A DNA stretch of 64,000 nt from Microbispora rosea subsp. aerata (GTDB lineage Bacteria > Actinomycetota > Actinomycetes > Streptosporangiales > Streptosporangiaceae): positions 1 to 64,000 of the forward strand of contig NZ_BMPY01000025.1 in the NCBI RefSeq assembly GCF_014647835.1, given 5' to 3'. This document shows positions 18,951 to 28,530 of this stretch, one piece after another. The position numbers and the translations under genes were made by a program. Every line of letters begins with the position of its first letter. The stretch's first letter is position 1. The notes below the pieces were generated by a model. It worked only from the letters and a program-made list of their open reading frames with translations. It was not told the DNA's origin and did no database searches.

Positions 18951-20252
18951 TCAGCAGCCGATCGGGCTCGACCCCAGCGCGACGTCGTCGTACCAGATGG
19001 TGTCGGAGTCGCTGCCGTAGCTCTCCCAGCCGAGCCGGAACGTCGTGGGCCGCGGCGCGGTGGAGCGGCGCAGCCACTGGGCGTCCACGTCCTGGGTGGG
19101 CGTGCCGTCCACCCGCAGGCCCATGATCTCCTGGTCGTCCAGGTACGTACGCATGGCCTGCTGGGTGGTGTCGATCTCGAAGCGCAGGCACACCCAGCGG
19201 TTGACGGGCAGCGGCGCGCTCAGCGCGACGCCGGAGGGGCTCTGCTCGGGCAGCGTGGCGTCGTCGGACTCACGGTTCCACTGGAGGGCGCCGTTCTGCC
19301 CGCCGATCCGCAGGTCCCTGCCGCCGTCCCTGGAGTCCGACATCGTGATCATCGTGACGTGGGAGGCCGGGAGGGCGGTCGTGTGGCGCACCCACATGCG
19401 TCCGTACACGACGGGCGCGATGGAGGACACGTCCTTGGTGGTCGCGGCGAAGACGTGGTTGCAGTAGTTGCCGCCGCCGTTGATCCGCAGCGACTTGCCG
19501 CCGCTGTGCGCGGTCGTCGTGTCGATCGTGGCGGTGCCGGTGCCCGAGCAGTTCGGGGTCACCACCTGCCACTCACCCGAGGGCGTGCCCGACTGGTCCT
19601 CGAAGCCGGAGCAGACGACCAGGCCCGCGTCCGAGCAGCCGGACGTCGTGGGCGTCGCCGACGGGCTGGGCGACGGAGACGGAGACGGAGACGGGGAGGG
19701 CGAGTGGTCCACCGTGGGCGACGGCGTCGGCGACGGCGAAGGGGACGGCGAGGGCGAGTGGTCCACGGTCGGCGACGGCGACGGCGAGGGAGAGGGGCCG
19801 CCGTCGCACGGCACGCCGTTCAGCGACCAGTCGGACGGCGTCGTGAGGCCGCCCGACCAGGTGCCCTGGAACCCGAAGTCGGCCGTCTGCCCGGTGGCCA
19901 GCGAGCCGTTCCACGTCTCGTTCGTGGCGGTGGCGACCGAGCCCGACACGCTCACCCTGGCGCTCCAGGCGTTGGTGATCTGCTGGCCGGGGCTGAGCGT
20001 CCAGCTCAGCGTCCAGGAGCTCACCGCCGGGCCGAGGTTGGTGAGCCGCACCGACGCGGTGTAGCCGCCCGGCCACTGGTTGGTCGTGTAGTCCACCTTG
20101 CAGACCGGGGCCGCGGAGGCGGCGTGGGGCACCAACACCACCAGCAAGCCCGCGGCCAGCGCGACCAGGGCCGCGATCAGGCGCGCCATCGGAGAACCGG
20201 GCAGGCCGCGGGCGGCGGGGCGAACCCCTCGGACGGGACGGAACTGCTTCAT
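18951..20252 (-). CDS. secreted CBM2 protein with Cip1-like C-terminal domain
   Basis: A 433-residue exported protein. Order: basic N-region and signal peptide (cleavage near AASAAP, about 48), CBM2 (about 50-150, Cys to Cys), a Ser-Pro linker with two copies of TVDHSPSPSPS (about 150-203), and a C-terminal domain of about 230 residues with a CSDAGLVVCSGFED start, NGGGNYCNHVF and CLRFEID strands. The last part looks like the jelly-roll core of Cip1-type proteins co-secreted with cellulases; lyase activity is reported for some relatives. I infer a cellulose- or glucuronan-related role. The ATG at 20252 follows an ACGAGGT site. Confidence 0.8.
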   Translation of the reverse strand: MKQFRPVRGVRPAARGLPGSPMARLIAALVALAAGLLVVLVPHAASAAPVCKVDYTTNQWPGGYTASVRLTNLGPAVSSWTLSWTLSPGQQITNAWSARVSVSGSVATATNETWNGSLATGQTADFGFQGTWSGGLTTPSDWSLNGVPCDGGPSPSPSPSPTVDHSPSPSPSPSPTPSPTVDHSPSPSPSPSPSPSPSATPTTSGCSDAGLVVCSGFEDQSGTPSGEWQVVTPNCSGTGTATIDTTTAHSGGKSLRINGGGNYCNHVFAATTKDVSSIAPVVYGRMWVRHTTALPASHVTMITMSDSRDGGRDLRIGGQNGALQWNRESDDATLPEQSPSGVALSAPLPVNRWVCLRFEIDTTQQAMRTYLDDQEIMGLRVDGTPTQDVDAQWLRRSTAPRPTTFRLGWESYGSDSDTIWYDDVALGSSPIGC

Positions 20253-20914
20253 GCGTACCTCGTTTTCTGCGCATCTGCTGGTTCGGCGCGCCGCCCGGCT
20301 CCGCACCGCGCCCCCCGCAGCGGACCAGGGCATGGGCTCCCGCTCGGACCTCGGCCGCGAGACTGCCCCCTGTGGCGTACGGCGACGGGGACGGCGATGG
20401 AACGTGCGGTGGGACGACGGTGGGCCGGCGCGTGACCGACCGGCCGGCGACGCGCGCCCGGGTCGCGACGCTGCGGCCCCCGGACGCAGATGTTTTCTCC
20501 GCGTCGCGGAGGCGGTCAACGGACGCCGCCGTTCCCCGGACGGACCGTCCGGAGGGCGGCGTCCCCGGCGCAGCTCACGGGCACGGCGGCGGGCGCGAGA
20601 GGCCGGGGGCGAGGGAAGGGCGAAGTGAATCTTTCACCGTCCGCGGACCGTGTGCGGCGTCCGGAGGACGGCGGATTCGCCGTCGAACGCTCCCGCGGCC
20701 CGCGTACGGCACTCCAGGTCGCCACCGAGCGCGCCCGCGGCCCGCGCTCCGGGCGCCCGACGCGCCCGGCGGACGCGACGCGGAGCCTGATCGCACCTGG
20801 CGGCCGCGCGTCCGTCGCGACGCGCGCCCCGCCGCCGCGCCCGGGCCGGGTGCCCACCGGCGCGGACTCTCGTAGTCTTCGCACTGACACGCACGAACGC
20901 AAAGGACATCCCCC
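20253..20914. other. 660-bp divergent intergenic region
   Basis: This region separates the secreted CBM2 gene (minus) from the ROK gene (plus). Frames across it on both strands are Arg/Ala/Pro-rich shadows. It should hold both promoters. I looked for a CebR-type palindrome near the CBM2 gene and found none. Confidence 0.55.
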
Positions 20915-21943
20915 ATGGCAGATGCAGGGTCCTGGGTCGTCGTCGGGCTCGACAACGGCGGCACAAGCAACAACGCGACCGTTCTCGACGCCTCCGGGCG
21001 GTTCCTGGTGGACCGGATGGTCGAGACCCCCAGCCTGGTGCGGGAAGGTCCCGAGGTCGCGGTCGAGCAGCTCCTGCTCGCCCTCGACAACGTGCTGGAG
21101 CTGACCGGCACACCGCGCTCCGCCGTACGGGCGGTGGGCCTGGACACCCCCGGCCCGGCCAGCGCCGACGGCGTGATCTCCTCCAAGGGCTCGACCAACT
21201 TCGTCGACCCCGGATGGTTCGGCTTCGACTTCCGGGGGGCGCTGGAGTCCCGGCTGGGACTGCCGGTCGTCTACAACAACGACGGCAACGCCGCCGCCCT
21301 CTACTCCCATCACGTACGCTTCGGGCCGGACGCCTGGCAGCACTCGTCGGTCTCGGCGATCGTCGGCACCGGCCTCGGCGGCGGCGTGATCCAGTCGGGG
21401 CACGTGGTGAAGGGCGCCGCCGGGATGGCCGGCGAGCTGGGGCACGTCCACATCCCCCTGCAGGGCCTGCTCGAGGACGACCAGCCGCTGCCCCGGTGCA
21501 ACTGCGGCTTCGCCGGGGACGCGGAGAGCGTGGCCTCGCTGACCGGCATCGAGAAGAACCTGCTGCCCTACTGGCTGACCCGTTTCCCCGATCACGACCT
21601 GCACCGGGTCGAGCCCGTCGGGAAGGCCGCCAGGCTGCTGCGCGGCTACGCGGAGAACGGCGACCCGCTCGCGCTGAAGGTGTTCGAGCAGCAGGCGATG
21701 GCCATCGGCCGGCTGTTCACCATCGCGGCCAACTTCACCGACCCGGACGCGTACTTCCTGGGCGGCGGGGTGGTCGAGGCGGCCCCGCACTTCCGCGAGT
21801 GGTTCCTGGACAAGGTCCGCGAGCACACGCTGCTGCGCGAGGAGCAGCGGCGGGTGGCCACCGTGACGCTGGTCGAGGACCTCGACATGGCCGGCGCCCG
21901 GGGCGCGGCGCTCGCCGCCCTCGCCGAGATCGTCGGCCGCTGA
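20915..21943 (+). CDS. ROK-family sugar kinase-like protein
   Basis: A 342-residue ROK protein without a DNA-binding domain, so of the kinase type. The phosphate loop GLDNGGTSNNATVLD (residues 11-25), the Asp-bearing NNDGNAAAL, the GTGLGGGVI loop and the GELGHVHI motif are intact. The zinc loop reads CNCGFAGDAES, with Asp in place of the usual third Cys of CxCGxxGCxE, so metal binding may be weakened. Family members phosphorylate glucose, N-acetylglucosamine or related sugars; the substrate cannot be told. Confidence 0.87.
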   Translation: MADAGSWVVVGLDNGGTSNNATVLDASGRFLVDRMVETPSLVREGPEVAVEQLLLALDNVLELTGTPRSAVRAVGLDTPGPASADGVISSKGSTNFVDPGWFGFDFRGALESRLGLPVVYNNDGNAAALYSHHVRFGPDAWQHSSVSAIVGTGLGGGVIQSGHVVKGAAGMAGELGHVHIPLQGLLEDDQPLPRCNCGFAGDAESVASLTGIEKNLLPYWLTRFPDHDLHRVEPVGKAARLLRGYAENGDPLALKVFEQQAMAIGRLFTIAANFTDPDAYFLGGGVVEAAPHFREWFLDKVREHTLLREEQRRVATVTLVEDLDMAGARGAALAALAEIVGR

Positions 21944-22070
21944 CACCCGTTCGCGATCGCCCCCGGCCGGCGCGCGCGTCCTGGACGGATCACACGCCCG
22001 GCCGGTGTCCGGTGAGCGGAACGTCCAGAGCGAGTTGCGAATCCCCGACAAAACGGCACGATGCGGACCC

Positions 22071-22418
22071 GTGAACGACACTGACCTGCTCAACGGCCGC
22101 CGCTTCGTCATGATCAGCTCCACCGCGAGCGAGGTGAACGCCGACGCGCCCACCGAGTTCGCGTACGAGGAGTCGGGCGGCGTGATCTGGGGGCACTACA
22201 CGGGCGACACCGTCGTCCTCGGCCGGTTCGTGGGCACGCGGGACGCCGACCGCATCGAACTGTCCTACGTCCACCTGCTGACGACCGGCGAGCGCGCCGG
22301 CGGCCGGAGCACCAGCCGCATCGAGACGGCGGAGGACGGCCGGCTGCGCCTGGTGGAGGAGTTCCAGTTCGAGGGCGACGACGCCACGCACGTCAGCGTG
22401 TGCGCCGAGGTGGCCTGA
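22071..22418 (+). CDS. small beta-rich protein of the 'n-acetylglutamate synthase'-named family
   Basis: A 115-residue protein starting at GTG 22071 (VNDTDLLNGRRFVMISS). The pattern FAYEESGGVIWGHYTGDTVVLGRFVG, followed by paired strands ending EEFQFEGDDATH, matches short bacterial proteins often labelled n-acetylglutamate synthase although they are far too small for that enzyme. The true function is unknown. It ends two bases before the convergent Lrp gene. An in-frame ATG at 22005 gives unlikely extra residues. Confidence 0.7.
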   Translation: MNDTDLLNGRRFVMISSTASEVNADAPTEFAYEESGGVIWGHYTGDTVVLGRFVGTRDADRIELSYVHLLTTGERAGGRSTSRIETAEDGRLRLVEEFQFEGDDATHVSVCAEVA

Positions 22419-22420
22419 CC

Positions 22421-23080
22421 CTACGACTCGTCGCGGAGCGCGGCGCGGCCCTCGGCCGCGCCGACGAACCGCATCTTGCCGAGCGGCAGCCCCTGCGCCT
22501 GTGCCTGCGTCTGCTCCGGCTCCGGGGAAGGCGCGGGCCGTCGCGGGGCGCCGCCGCGGCCCCGGTCGCCCGGCAGCACGTACGGCCGCCGGAGCACCTC
22601 GTCGAGGATGAACACGGTCTCGGTCGCCTTGACGGCCGGGATGTTGGCCAGGCGTTCGGTGACCATCGCGTGCACTTCCGCCACGTCGGCCATCCTGACC
22701 TGGATCATCGCGTCGTGCTGCCCGGTGGTGATCGCGCAGTACTCGACCTCCGGCATCTGGGCGAGCTGCGCCCGGAACTGCCGCCACATCTGCTGGCGCA
22801 CGGTCACGAAGATCAGCGCGACGATGCCGAGCCCGGCCCGCTGGTGGTCGATCTCGGCGGTGAAGCGCCTGATCACGCCGTCGGCGCGCAGCGCCTCGAA
22901 GCGCGTGTAGGCGTTGGCGCGGGAGATCCCCACCCGCTCGGCGAGGGCGGACACCGAGATGCGCCCGTTCTCCCTGAGCACGTCGAGGATCTTCATGTGG
23001 GTGGCGTCCAGCTCCAGGCCGATGCCGATCCGTCCAGTGGCGCCGCCTCCGGACCCCGAGTTGCTTGACATTTCGGTCAC
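22421..23080 (-). CDS. Lrp/AsnC-family transcriptional regulator
   Basis: A 219-residue regulator: N-terminal winged helix (about 27-75; ILDVLRENGRISVSALAERV, ISRANAYTRF) and a RAM/AsnC ligand-binding domain (about 85-165; EYCAITTGQHDAMIQVRM). About 45 residues of Pro/Gln-rich tail are extra. Lrp proteins sense amino acids. It is divergent from the peptide ABC transporter operon across 130 bp, so it probably controls that operon. The GTG at 23080 has GGAGGAAG six bases upstream. Confidence 0.92.
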   Translation of the reverse strand: MTEMSSNSGSGGGATGRIGIGLELDATHMKILDVLRENGRISVSALAERVGISRANAYTRFEALRADGVIRRFTAEIDHQRAGLGIVALIFVTVRQQMWRQFRAQLAQMPEVEYCAITTGQHDAMIQVRMADVAEVHAMVTERLANIPAVKATETVFILDEVLRRPYVLPGDRGRGGAPRRPAPSPEPEQTQAQAQGLPLGKMRFVGAAEGRAALRDES

Positions 23081-23149
23081 TGAGTCTTCCTCCGCGGGCT
23101 ATTCGTCTCGGCTTGGCCTCATGAGCTGGACTTTCTGCCGCACAATCCT

Positions 23150-23172
23150 GGACGATCGGCGACCAAACGTCC
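23150..23172. promoter_or_regulatory. inverted repeat between Lrp gene and transporter operon
   Basis: GGACG-N13-CGTCC sits midway between the two divergent genes. Arm length and spacing suit a dimeric regulator, so it is a candidate Lrp site. The arms are only 5 bp and could be chance. Confidence 0.3.
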
Positions 23173-23210
23173 ATACGGTCACGAGTTGGCCTATTTTCGG
23201 AGGACACATA

Positions 23211-24806
23211 ATGACGACCCGTTCGTGGCAGGTGAGGGCCGGCCTGCTCCCGGTCGCGCTCACCGGCGCCCTCGCCCTCGCGGCCTGCTCCGGCGGCGGC
23301 TCGTCCAGCAGCACCCCCAGCGGCGCCGCGGGCAAGACGCTCGTGATAGACACCTCGTTCGACCTCAAGACGGCCGACCCCGGGCGGACCTACGAGCCGA
23401 CCGGCCTGATCGTCGGCAAGGCGGCCTACGACACGCTCCTCACGTTCGAGGGCTCCGACGTCACCAAGCCCGTGCCGTCGCTCGCCGAGTCGTACGAGAT
23501 GACGCCCGACGGCAAGACGCTCACGCTCACGCTGCGCAAGGACGCCACGTTCGCGGACGGCTCCCCGGTGACGGCCGACGACGTGGTGTTCTCCCTCACC
23601 CGCGTGCGCGACATGAAGGGCACCCCGTCGTTCCTGCTCGACGGCGTGGAGATCGCCAAGACCGGCGACGCCACCATCACGCTGACGTCGAAGACCCCCA
23701 ACCCGGCCCTGCCGTACATCCTGCCGAACCCCGCCCTCGGCATCCTCAACGCGAAGGTGGCCAAGGAGCACGGCGCGACCGACGACCCGGACGACAAGGC
23801 CGAGCAGTACCTGAACTCCGCCTCGGCCGGCTCGGGGCCGTACACGATCGAATCGTTCGACGTCAGCAGCCAGGTCGTGCTGAAGGCGAACGCGAAGTAC
23901 TGGGGGGCGAAGAAGCCGTACTACGACAAGGTGGTCATCCGCAACGTCGAGTCGGCCACGCAGAAGCTCAACGTGCAGCGCGGCGACAGCCAGGTGGCGC
24001 TGAACCTGTCCGGCGACCAGGTGGCGGGCGTCTCCGGCGGCCTGCAGGTGAAGCGGACCGCCTCGGCGTACGTGTTCTTCCTGCTCGCCAACCAGGACCC
24101 GGGCGTCAGCGAGGTCACCTCCAACCCCAAGTTCGTCGAGGCGGTGCGCAAGGGCATCGACTACCAGGGCCTGCTGGAGCTGGCCGGCGAGGGCTCGACG
24201 CAGGCGTCGGGCATCATCCCGTCGATGTTCATCGGCGCGCTGCCCGCCGACCAGGCGGCCACGCGTGACGTCGAGGGCGCCAAGGCGGCGCTGGCGGCCG
24301 GCGGCGTGACCGACCCCACGGTCAAGCTGGAGTATCCCAGCGAGCTGACCGTGAACGGCCTGTCGTTCCAGCCGCTGGCCGAGCGCATCCAGGCCAACCT
24401 CAAGGAGGTCGGCATCACGGTCGAGCTGGCCCCCGCTCCGGTCACCACGGCGCTCGACAACTACCGCAACGGCAAGGAGGAGCTGGGCCTGTGGTACTGG
24501 GGCCCCGACTTCCCCGACCCCAGCAACTACCTGTCGTTCGCCCCGGGCAAGCTGGTCGGCCTGCGCGCCGGGTGGAAGGCGGGCGCGGACAAGGACGTCG
24601 AGGCCGCGGCCGACAAGGCCGGCGCCGCGGTGACCGACGACGACCGCAGGCAGGCGTACACCGAGTTCCAGCAGAAGCTCAACGCGACCGGCCCGTTCGT
24701 GCCGCTGATCCAGCCCGGCCAGAACATCGTGACGGCGGCGTCCGTCACCGGCGTGGAGTATCACCCCGTGTGGACGATCGATGTCGCGGACCTCGGTGCC
24801 AAGTAA
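23211..24806 (+). CDS. ABC transporter substrate-binding lipoprotein (SBP_bac_5, peptide type)
   Basis: A 531-residue extracytoplasmic solute-binding protein. The signal peptide ends in a lipobox, ALAACSGG, with the lipidated Cys at residue 26, then a Ser/Gly linker. The family 5 hallmarks follow: a VPSLAESYEMTPDGKTLTL opening, LRKDATFADGSPVTADDVVF and the later WYWGPDFPDPSNYL. Family 5 proteins deliver oligopeptides, dipeptides or related solutes. The ATG has CGGAGGA seven bases upstream. It is first in a five-to-six-gene operon. Confidence 0.95.
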   Translation: MTTRSWQVRAGLLPVALTGALALAACSGGGSSSSTPSGAAGKTLVIDTSFDLKTADPGRTYEPTGLIVGKAAYDTLLTFEGSDVTKPVPSLAESYEMTPDGKTLTLTLRKDATFADGSPVTADDVVFSLTRVRDMKGTPSFLLDGVEIAKTGDATITLTSKTPNPALPYILPNPALGILNAKVAKEHGATDDPDDKAEQYLNSASAGSGPYTIESFDVSSQVVLKANAKYWGAKKPYYDKVVIRNVESATQKLNVQRGDSQVALNLSGDQVAGVSGGLQVKRTASAYVFFLLANQDPGVSEVTSNPKFVEAVRKGIDYQGLLELAGEGSTQASGIIPSMFIGALPADQAATRDVEGAKAALAAGGVTDPTVKLEYPSELTVNGLSFQPLAERIQANLKEVGITVELAPAPVTTALDNYRNGKEELGLWYWGPDFPDPSNYLSFAPGKLVGLRAGWKAGADKDVEAAADKAGAAVTDDDRRQAYTEFQQKLNATGPFVPLIQPGQNIVTAASVTGVEYHPVWTIDVADLGAK

Positions 24807-25914
24807 CGCGGGCGCCGACGGCGGCGGTACGGCCCCACCCTCGCGGGGTCGTACCGCCTCGGCCGGTCGCGGCGCGGGCCGGGGCCGGCGGCCGAGACCG
24901 CTCGTCCGGTTCCTGATCCGGCGGATCGTCACGGCGCTGCTGCTGGCGGTGGGGATCACGCTGGTCACCTTCGTGCTGACCAACCTGGTGCCCGGCGACC
25001 CGGTGGCGGCCAACCTCGGTCAGCGGGCGCTCGGCGACCCGGCGATCGTGGCCCAGTGGCGTGCCGACCACGGCCTCGACCGGCCGCTGCCGCAGCAATA
25101 CCTGATGCACCTCGAAGGGCTGCTGCACGGCGACCTCGGGACGAGCCAGCAGAGCCACCGGCCGGTGCTGGACGACCTCGCCGGGGCCGTGCCGGCCACG
25201 CTGGAGCTGGCCGGCGCGGCGATCCTCGTCTCACTGGTCCTCGGCGTCGGGTTCGGGGTGGTCGCGGCGCTGCGCAGGGACCGGCTCTCCGACCATGTGC
25301 TGCGGGTGCTGAGCCTGGTCGGCATCTCGGTGCCGACGTTCTGGCTGGCGCTCGTGGCGTTCTACGTGTTCTTCTTCCGGCTCCAGATCACTCCGGGCAG
25401 CGGCCGCATCGATCCCGGGATGACCCCGCCGCCGCAGGTCACCGGCCTCTACACGGTCGACGCCCTGCTGTCCGGCCAGTGGGACGTGTTCTCCTCGGCG
25501 GTCGGCCACCTGGCCGCGCCGGCGCTCGTGCTCGCCCTCTACACGATCGGCCTGCTCACGCGGTTCACCCGCTCGGCGGTGCTCGAGGTGCTCGGGCAGG
25601 ACTACGTGCGCGCCGCCCGCGCCAAGGGCCTGCCCGGCCGGGTGGTGCTGTTCCGGTACGTCCTGCGCCCGGCCCTGGTGCCGATCGTCACCGTGGCCGG
25701 GCTGGCGTTCGGCAGCCTGCTGTCCGGGACCGTGCTGGTCGAGGCGGTCTTCGCCTGGCCCGGCGTCGGCCAGTACGCCTACAGGAGCGCCACCACCCTC
25801 GACCTGCCCGCCGTCATGGGCGTCGGTCTCGTGGTGGGCGTGGTCTACCTCGTCATCAACCTGGTCGTCGACGTGCTGTACGGCGTCATCGACCCGAGGG
25901 TGAGGGTCTCATGA
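24781..25914 (+). CDS. peptide ABC transporter permease, DppB type
   Basis: A 377-residue inner-membrane permease with about six transmembrane segments and the EAA-type loop EVLGQDYVRAARAKGLPG that contacts the ATPase. The first helix (ITLVTFVLTNLVPGDP) is typical of DppB/OppB. About 45 cytoplasmic residues precede it, longer than usual. The ATG at 24781 lies inside the end of the binding-protein gene (26-bp overlap). Confidence 0.93.
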   Translation: MSRTSVPSNAGADGGGTAPPSRGRTASAGRGAGRGRRPRPLVRFLIRRIVTALLLAVGITLVTFVLTNLVPGDPVAANLGQRALGDPAIVAQWRADHGLDRPLPQQYLMHLEGLLHGDLGTSQQSHRPVLDDLAGAVPATLELAGAAILVSLVLGVGFGVVAALRRDRLSDHVLRVLSLVGISVPTFWLALVAFYVFFFRLQITPGSGRIDPGMTPPPQVTGLYTVDALLSGQWDVFSSAVGHLAAPALVLALYTIGLLTRFTRSAVLEVLGQDYVRAARAKGLPGRVVLFRYVLRPALVPIVTVAGLAFGSLLSGTVLVEAVFAWPGVGQYAYRSATTLDLPAVMGVGLVVGVVYLVINLVVDVLYGVIDPRVRVS

Positions 25915-26786
25915 AGCGCGGCGGCCTCTTCGCGCGCGCCCGGGTGAACCGGCTCCCGCGGGCGTGGCGGCGGCCCCTCGCGGTCGCCGGAACGGCCGTC
26001 GCGGTGGCCTGGATCGCGGTCGCGCTGGCCGCGCCGGTGCTCGCGCCGCACGACCCGCTGGCCCAGGAGCTGCCGCGGCTCGCGCCGCCCGGCCCGGGAC
26101 ACTGGCTCGGCACCGACCAGCTCGGCCGCGACATCCTCAGCCGGATCATGTACGGCGCGCGGGTGTCCATCCCGCTCACGCTGCTGCTCGTGGCGCTGTC
26201 GGTGCTGGTCGGCGGCCTGCTCGGCGCCTGCGCCGGATATTTCGGCCGATGGGTGGACGAGACGATCATGCGCCTGGCCGACCTCGTGTTCGCCTTCCCC
26301 ACCGTCATCCTCGCGATGGTCGTCGCCGCCGCCCTCGGCGCGAGCCTCGGCAACGCGGTGCTCGCCGTGCTCGTCGTCGCCTGGCCCGCGTACGCGCGGG
26401 TGACCCGCGGCCTCGTGCTCGGCGTACGGGAGCGGGAGTTCGTGCTGAGCGGCCGGCTGCTGGGCTTTTCCGCCTGGCGGTCGCTGCGGGTGGACGTGCT
26501 GCCGAACATCACCGGGCCCATCCTGGTGCTGGCCACCCTCGACATCGGCACCGCGCTGCTGCTGCTGTCGGGCCTGTCGTTCCTCGGGCTCGGCGCCAAG
26601 CCGCCGTCGCCCGAGTGGGGCGGGATGGTCGCCGCCGGAGTGGATGTCTTCGACAGCTGGTGGGTCGCGACGTTCCCCGGTCTGGCGATCCTCACGGTCG
26701 TCCTCGCGTTCAACTTCCTCGGCGACACGCTGCGCGACGCGCTCGACCCGCGTACCGCCCGGGCGATCAAGGAGCGTGCGCTGTGA
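25911..26786 (+). CDS. peptide ABC transporter permease, DppC type
   Basis: A 291-residue partner permease. It shows the N-terminal OppC-type segment (APVLAPHDP), then GPGHWLGTDQLGRDILSR, about five further membrane helices and the coupling loop VREREFVLSGRLLGFS. It starts by ATGA overlap with the DppB stop, so heteromeric subunits are made in equal amounts. Confidence 0.94.
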   Translation: MKRGGLFARARVNRLPRAWRRPLAVAGTAVAVAWIAVALAAPVLAPHDPLAQELPRLAPPGPGHWLGTDQLGRDILSRIMYGARVSIPLTLLLVALSVLVGGLLGACAGYFGRWVDETIMRLADLVFAFPTVILAMVVAAALGASLGNAVLAVLVVAWPAYARVTRGLVLGVREREFVLSGRLLGFSAWRSLRVDVLPNITGPILVLATLDIGTALLLLSGLSFLGLGAKPPSPEWGGMVAAGVDVFDSWWVATFPGLAILTVVLAFNFLGDTLRDALDPRTARAIKERAL

Positions 26787-27586
26787 CGGCCGGACGGAAG
26801 ACGGCGGCGCTGACGATCGAGGGGCTGCGGGTGGCGATCGGCGGCCACGACGTCCTGCGCGGCGTCGACCTGACGCTCGAAGCGGGCCGCGTGCACGGGC
26901 TCGCCGGCGAGAGCGGCTCGGGCAAGACCATGACCGGTCTCGCCGTGCTCGGCCTGCTCCCCCACGGCTCCCGTACGTCGGGACGGATCGAGTTCGCCGG
27001 GCGGAACCTGCTGGAGACGCCGGTCCGCGAGCTCGACGAGGTGCGCGGCGCGAAGATCGCGATGGTCTTCCAGGACCCGGCGACCAGCCTGCACCCGATG
27101 CTGACGGTCGAGCGCCAGCTCACCGAGCACATGCGCCACCACCTCGGCGTCGGCCGGAAGGAAGCGCGGGAGCGGGCCGCCGGCCTGCTCGCGAAGGTCC
27201 GCATCCCCGGCCCCGAGGAGGCGCTGAAGCGTTATCCGCACCAGTTCTCCGGCGGCATGCGGCAGCGGATCGCCGTCGCCGTCGCGCTGGCCTGCGAACC
27301 CGAGGTGCTGATCGCCGACGAGCCGACGACCGCGCTCGACGTGACCGTGCAGGCCGGAATCCTCCGCCTGCTGCGCGGGCTGTGCGACGACCTCGGCCTC
27401 GCCGTCCTCCTCGTCACCCACGACCTCGGCGTGATGTCGGCGGTCGCCGACGAGGTGAGCGTTATGAAGGACGGGCTGGTCGTGGAGACCGGCCCGCGCG
27501 GCCGGGTGCTGCGGGAGCCCCGGCATCCCTACACCCGTTCGCTGCTCGACGCCCTGCCCGTGCCGCCCGAGGAGAAGTCGCCATGA
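26783..27586 (+). CDS. peptide ABC transporter ATPase, DppD type
   Basis: A 267-residue nucleotide-binding subunit with Walker A ([11 protein letters not shown]), Q-loop ([11 protein letters not shown]), signature (FSGGMRQR), Walker B ([11 protein letters not shown]) and H-loop (LVTHDLG). It starts at a GTG that overlaps the DppC stop (GTGA). It lacks the long Cys-containing C-terminal motif of many DppD proteins and ends after [13 protein letters not shown]. Confidence 0.94.
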   Translation: MTAGRKTAALTIEGLRVAIGGHDVLRGVDLTLEAGRVHGLAGESGSGKTMTGLAVLGLLPHGSRTSGRIEFAGRNLLETPVRELDEVRGAKIAMVFQDPATSLHPMLTVERQLTEHMRHHLGVGRKEARERAAGLLAKVRIPGPEEALKRYPHQFSGGMRQRIAVAVALACEPEVLIADEPTTALDVTVQAGILRLLRGLCDDLGLAVLLVTHDLGVMSAVADEVSVMKDGLVVETGPRGRVLREPRHPYTRSLLDALPVPPEEKSP

Positions 27587-28530
27587 CCGTGCCGCCGACT
27601 GGGCCCCTGCTGTCCGTGGAGGACCTGGTCGTGGAGCACCGCACGCCGGGCCGGCCGGTCGTGCGGGCGGTGGCCGGGGCGAGCCTGCGGGTCGCGGCCG
27701 GCGAGGTCGTCGGCCTGGTCGGCGAGTCGGGATGCGGCAAGTCCACGCTGGCCCGGGCGGTGTGCGGGCTCCACGGCGCGGCCTCGGGGCGGATCCTCGT
27801 CGGCGGGCACCCGGTGCGGCCCCTCGGGCTGCGCCGCAGAGACCCCGCGCTCACCGGCGTGCAGATGGTGTTCCAGGATCCGTACTCCTCGCTGAACCCG
27901 CGCCGGCGCGTCGGCGCGCAGATCGCCGACGGGCTGCGCACGGCGGGCGACACCACCACCGACCCGGCCGACCTGCTCGAACGGGTCGGGCTGCCGCGCG
28001 CGTTCGCGAGCCGCCACCCCCACGAGTTCTCCGGGGGGCAGCGGCAGCGCATCGCCGTCGCGCGGGCGCTCGCCGCCCGGCCGTCGCTGCTCATCGGGGA
28101 CGAGCCGATCTCCGCCCTGGACGCCTCGGCCCAGGCGCAGGTGGCCCGCCTGATGCGCGACCTCGCCGTGGAGTCCGGCGCGGGCCTGCTGTTCATCAGC
28201 CACGACCTGTCCGTCGTGCGGCTGATCGCCGACCGGATCGCGGTCATGTACCTCGGCAAGATCGTGGAGACCGGGCCGACGGCGGAGGTGTGGGCCGACC
28301 CCCGGCACCCGTACACGCGGGGGCTGCTCGCCGCGATCCCCTCCCCCGACGGCGCCGGGGTGCTGCCCGCCGAGCTGCCCGGGGACGTGCCCGACCCCGC
28401 CGATCCCCCGGCCGGCTGCAGGTTCCACCCCCGCTGCCCGCTCGTCATGGACGCGTGCCGGGAGCGGGAGCCGGACTTCGGGCCGGTGGCCTGCTGGCTG
28501 CACGAGGTGGAGCCCTCCCCCTCGTCATGA
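27583..28530 (+). CDS. peptide ABC transporter ATPase, DppF type
   Basis: A 315-residue second ATPase: Walker A (GESGCGKSTLA), signature (FSGGQRQR), Walker B (LLIGDEPISALD), H-loop (FISHDLS) and the C-terminal oligopeptide-transporter motif GCRFHPRCPL...C. Walker B has Gly where Ala is usual, probably harmless. It begins by ATGA overlap with DppD. Confidence 0.94.
   Translation: MTVPPTGPLLSVEDLVVEHRTPGRPVVRAVAGASLRVAAGEVVGLVGESGCGKSTLARAVCGLHGAASGRILVGGHPVRPLGLRRRDPALTGVQMVFQDPYSSLNPRRRVGAQIADGLRTAGDTTTDPADLLERVGLPRAFASRHPHEFSGGQRQRIAVARALAARPSLLIGDEPISALDASAQAQVARLMRDLAVESGAGLLFISHDLSVVRLIADRIAVMYLGKIVETGPTAEVWADPRHPYTRGLLAAIPSPDGAGVLPAELPGDVPDPADPPAGCRFHPRCPLVMDACREREPDFGPVACWLHEVEPSPSS

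Noticed and set aside
20434-20900. Short frames on both strands before the ROK gene
   Set aside because: Several overlapping Arg/Ala-rich frames, none with start signals or domain patterns.
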